From the NCBI GenBank assembly GCA_016926495.1, contig JAFGOL010000135.1, positions 1 to 8,530 on the forward strand: a stretch of DNA of 8,530 nucleotides. The letters run 5' to 3'. This DNA is from Oligoflexia bacterium (GTDB lineage: Bacteria; Bdellovibrionota; JAFGOL01). A program made the position numbers and the translations under genes. Positions 6,168-8,530 of this stretch are shown here, in pieces (positions within the stretch are counted from its first letter, which is position 1; every line of letters starts with the position of its first letter). Below the pieces are notes generated by a model that had not been told where the DNA came from, did no database searches, and saw only the letters and a list, made by a program, of their open reading frames with translations.

Positions 6168-7003
6168 CGGATGTTATAACTGAAATATCGGGTTCAAAAG
6201 TACAGCACGGAAAGTACAATGACAGGATATACGTTATGCATCTTAATGTCGGGCATGACGTTTCGTTATTTCTGGCGGAAATCGAAAAGCTGGCCCTGGA
6301 CAACGGGTATTCAAAAATTTTCGCGAAAGTCCCCGCACGTTTTAGCAGGGAATTTTCCGGTCACGGTTTTGAGGTCGAGGCTTCAATTCCGGGTTATTTC
6401 GGAAACAATGACAGTTGCCTGTTTATGTCCGGGTTTTATTCCCCGGAGAGAAACAGCGTTGCTCCCGTGTTAAAGGCCGAAATAGACGGTGTTCAGGCAG
6501 CGTGCATGAAAAAGAAAAACGATAAGATCGGCGCCTTGCCGGGTGAATATATGATAAAAATAGTAGAGGAAAAGGACGTTCCAAAAGCGTGCGCTGTGTA
6601 CAGGCAGGTGTTTGAGCATTATCCTTTTCCTATTTCTGACGAAAACTATCTTATAAGTACCATGAAGGAAAATATCGTTTATTACGCTTGTTATTCAGGC
6701 GATGAAATCGTGTCCATGGCTTCGTGCGAAATTGACGTATACGATAACAATGTCGAACTGACTGATTTTGCTACCCCGCCTGCACACAGGGGACATAATT
6801 TTTCATACCATGTTATGAAAAGAATGGAAGATGACATGAAAAAACAGGGTAAAAGGATTGCCTTTACCATAGCGAGGGCGTTGTCCGCCGGAATGAATAT
6901 AAGTTTCGCGCGAAACGGCTACAGGTTTTCCGGCCTGCTGGTCAATAATACCAGGATTGCGACCGGTTTTGAATCAATGAACGTGTGGTACAAACAGCTT
7001 TAG
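6164..7003 (+). CDS. ablB: Beta-lysine N-acetyltransferase (GNAT family), second step of N-epsilon-acetyl-beta-lysine synthesis
   Basis: This cytoplasmic enzyme should transfer acetyl from acetyl-CoA to the epsilon-amino group of beta-lysine, completing the compatible solute begun by AblA. The 279-residue protein opens with the AblB pattern: [19 protein letters not shown], then [13 protein letters not shown] and [16 protein letters not shown] domain fills about residues 125-279 ([21 protein letters not shown] onward). The acetyl-CoA loop lies in [15 protein letters not shown]; the usual second glycine of this loop is Asn here. Its ATG overlaps the ablA stop as ATGA, implying translational coupling, with GAAGAG (6152-6157) as a plausible ribosome binding site. 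Its 3' end overlaps the convergent secreted-protein gene by 30 bases. The call rests on both the N-terminal motif and the ablA neighbour. Confidence 0.94.
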   Translation: MTDVITEISGSKVQHGKYNDRIYVMHLNVGHDVSLFLAEIEKLALDNGYSKIFAKVPARFSREFSGHGFEVEASIPGYFGNNDSCLFMSGFYSPERNSVAPVLKAEIDGVQAACMKKKNDKIGALPGEYMIKIVEEKDVPKACAVYRQVFEHYPFPISDENYLISTMKENIVYYACYSGDEIVSMASCEIDVYDNNVELTDFATPPAHRGHNFSYHVMKRMEDDMKKQGKRIAFTIARALSAGMNISFARNGYRFSGLLVNNTRIATGFESMNVWYKQL

Positions 7004-7498
7004 TATTTCGTCAAACTTTCTTTTCAGATCATTATAATCGTTGAACTTGTCGAGCTTGCCGTGTGTCAGGTTCATGTAAAGATGCGGCTCCCTGTCGTAA
7101 ATAAGCCCTATGGAGTACTGGTCTTCCCCGGGCGCGGGCATGTATGGGGGCAGGGGATTTTTATAATATTTGCTGTTTTGTATGGCGCTGATAATACCCC
7201 TGACTTTTTGAGGGGATATTTTTCCTGTATAGTTTTTCTTTGTCCAGCAGCCTTTATCCCATAACCTGTCACAACCGAATTTTTGCAGTTCCAGGCTGAT
7301 CGTGATATTGCCGTCCGGATTATTTATCAGCATCTCGGTATCGCCGTTGGCTGTACTCCTTATTACATACCTTGCCTGTTTGATTACCCTGCTTTTTTCC
7401 GCGCTTTTCCCCGTAACGGCAGGGGCCGCGCCCGATGCCGAAACATTAAAACAAAAGCAGGCCGCTGCCGTTAAAATATAAAACAGTTTTTTTATCAA
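6974..7498 (-). CDS. Small secreted protein of unknown function
   Basis: I do not recognise this 174-residue protein. It has a clear N-terminal export signal: IKK, a hydrophobic stretch LFYILTAAACFCFNV, then ASASGA-type small residues. Signal peptidase I cleavage near residues 21-24 is likely. A lipobox around C14 is possible but poor, since Ala rather than Leu or Val stands three residues before it. The mature part has a beta-rich half (MLINNPDGNITISLELQKFG), a cysteine pair in GCDRLWDKGCW that may form a disulfide, and a helical, Lys-rich C-terminus. It starts at TTG, read as Met, supported by AAGGAAG upstream. It overlaps the preceding gene's stop as TTGA, so the two are translated together. 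Its last 30 bases overlap the 3' end of ablB on the other strand. Confidence 0.75.
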   Translation of the reverse strand: MIKKLFYILTAAACFCFNVSASGAAPAVTGKSAEKSRVIKQARYVIRSTANGDTEMLINNPDGNITISLELQKFGCDRLWDKGCWTKKNYTGKISPQKVRGIISAIQNSKYYKNPLPPYMPAPGEDQYSIGLIYDREPHLYMNLTHGKLDKFNDYNDLKRKFDEILKLFVPHVH

Positions 7499-8530
7499 TT
7501 TCCCTGTCTTCCTTCGGGCAGTGTTTTTGATGTCGCTTCAGGCGGATACTCAAAGGATGTAACGGTTGCCCAGTCACCCACGGAGGATAAAGTCCCGGTA
7601 TAGTATTGAGGAGCTTCGTAAACAGGCACCCCGTCTACCATGAATCCCAACTCGACCTTTACCGTATAGGTTACGACCGGCGCCGTGTCGTAAGATTTTT
7701 TGCTCCAGTAATTCACCCTTACGGTATAACTGCCTTCGTCAAGGCTTTGATCAGAGTTAAAAAACATGTGCTCAGGTCCCATGCCTGTTGTGTCGTCAAA
7801 GTCAAGGTAAGGCAAAGTTGAGTCATACTGGTTCTGGTAGTTCTGCCCCATGTACCCGATGTCTGTTGCATCAGGCGCTGTAAGATGCAGGTCTATGTCA
7901 AGGGTATGCGACCATGTTAATGTAACCTTTGCAAGAGGGGTGGGTCCTGTACAGCTTATAATATATCTTTTAAATCCCGCGTATTTTTCCCACTCGTTCG
8001 ATTCGGTTACCAGAAACTCGACGATGTTATCCTTGCTTTCAACGTTGATTGTATCGGAAGATGAATTTGATTCCGTGCAGAACAGGGGCACTTTTTGCGA
8101 AAAAGCACCGCCTGCGGCAATCGCAGCGTCATATTTTGTCGCATTAACGTAAATTACCGTATGGGTTGGTTGTGCGGCTCCCCCGGTTATCGTACCTGTA
8201 AGCGTTGTGCCGTTTTCTGAAGTTGATTCAACGTCGAGTTTTCCGTCATGATCGGTATCTGTCGGAGCGGTCAGACTGATCGTGGGGAATTTGCTCTGGT
8301 CTTTAAAACAGGGATCAAGCTCCGCCATCTCGTAAATATCATAGGCATTGTTGAAGTTGTGGAACAGGCTCGGCCCCACAATTCCGAAAACATTGTATTG
8401 GAACCTTGTTGATGCAGCTGAGGTTCCTGAATTATATATTCCCCAGTTTCCCTGATATGTGTATGTAACCTCCCTTGTCGTGTTGCCCGGAAAATTAGGG
8501 TCGTAAATTTTAAATACACCGTGATTATAG
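7495..8530 (-). CDS. Exported multidomain protein with Ig-like and DUF2135/YfaP-like domains (partial, N-terminus beyond right edge)
   Basis: The reading frame is open from the right edge to a TGA at 7495-7497: 344 visible C-terminal residues. A GTG at 8379 is internal, because the frame continues upstream with sensible protein (VFKIYDPNFPGN, then GNWGIYNSG). Numbering from the edge, residues ~1-70 may be the end of a papain-like fold, since IYDPNxPG occurs in such proteins; this is weak. At ~91-99 is a DTDHDGKLD loop (8233-8259), resembling thrombospondin type-3 calcium loops. It is set at the start of an Ig-like beta domain (~80-195, TISLTAPTD to SCTGP). The last ~145 residues resemble DUF2135/YfaP: VTLTWSHTLDIDLHLTAPD with D211-x-D213-L-H215, then YLDFDDTTGMGPEHM. 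Such domains occur in secreted or surface proteins. The composition is rich in Thr, Ser, Asp and Tyr. It is the upstream member of a coupled pair. Its function is unknown. Confidence 0.8.
   Translation of the reverse strand, partial: YNHGVFKIYDPNFPGNTTREVTYTYQGNWGIYNSGTSAASTRFQYNVFGIVGPSLFHNFNNAYDIYEMAELDPCFKDQSKFPTISLTAPTDTDHDGKLDVESTSENGTTLTGTITGGAAQPTHTVIYVNATKYDAAIAAGGAFSQKVPLFCTESNSSSDTINVESKDNIVEFLVTESNEWEKYAGFKRYIISCTGPTPLAKVTLTWSHTLDIDLHLTAPDATDIGYMGQNYQNQYDSTLPYLDFDDTTGMGPEHMFFNSDQSLDEGSYTVRVNYWSKKSYDTAPVVTYTVKVELGFMVDGVPVYEAPQYYTGTLSSVGDWATVTSFEYPPEATSKTLPEGRQGN
7508..7514 (-). promoter_or_regulatory. Ribosome binding site supporting the TTG start at 7498
   Basis: On the minus strand AAGGAAG lies 9 bases before the TTG. 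It sits inside the end of the upstream coding region, as expected for a coupled gene pair. There is no ATG close by in this frame, and the signal peptide begins exactly at this TTG. Confidence 0.5.

Noticed and set aside
7061..8152. Plus-strand open frames across the right third of the window
   Set aside because: They are opposite two coupled minus-strand genes with a signal peptide and recognisable domains, and none has a motif of its own.
8377..8379. GTG at 8379 as the start of the Ig/DUF2135-like protein
   Set aside because: The same frame continues upstream without a stop to the window edge with normal protein sequence, so the GTG is internal.
1..8530. CRISPR arrays, tRNA or rRNA genes, insertion sequences, long repeats, intrinsic terminators
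   Set aside because: Reading both strands, I saw no regularly spaced repeats, cloverleaf-like segments, transposase motifs, or GC stem plus T-run structures.

Overview
The window looks like a compact chromosomal stretch from an unidentified, probably diderm bacterium. A secretin (an outer-membrane channel) argues for a Gram-negative envelope. A PAS histidine kinase and bacterial-type signal peptides argue against an archaeon. GC is moderate by eye, with frequent AGG and ATA codons. An oxygen-sensitive lysine 2,3-aminomutase suggests an anaerobe or microaerophile. I cannot name the phylum. Nothing points to a mobile element: I found no transposase, integrase, tRNA, rRNA or CRISPR array, and almost every base is coding.

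Layout, left to right. (1) Minus strand, cut by the left edge: a CcdA-type membrane electron carrier with a thioredoxin-like CxxC domain joined to its C-terminus. (2) Divergent from it, a soluble PAS-HisKA-HATPase sensor kinase with no response regulator in view. (3) Minus strand, convergent with the kinase and overlapping its stop: a small membrane-anchored protein with one carboxypeptidase-regulatory-like beta-sandwich. (4) Plus strand: a CpaC/RcpA-type secretin followed two bases later by a CpaF/TadA-type ATPase, i.e. a channel and motor of a Tad-like pilus or secretion machine. No platform protein, prepilin or prepilin peptidase is in the window. (5) Plus strand: ablA and ablB, overlapping as ATGA, which together make the osmolyte N-epsilon-acetyl-beta-lysine from lysine. 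(6) Minus strand, convergent with ablB and overlapping it by 30 bases: two exported proteins coupled by a TTGA overlap. The upstream one carries an Ig-like region, a DxDxDG loop and a DUF2135/YfaP-like domain and runs off the right edge. The downstream one is a small secreted protein I do not recognise.

The clearest functional units are ablAB (salt or osmotic adaptation) and the secretin-ATPase pair (surface appendage or secretion). The most concrete oddity is at the 5' end of the secretin gene. The annotated ATG gives a poor, uncharged signal sequence. The bases just upstream encode a textbook signal peptide that would be joined to an ATG-AAA start if one more A stood in an A5 run. This is either a sequence error, a real frameshift, or slippage. 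I did not find convincing evidence for a wholly new system; the unusual points are listed as separate findings.
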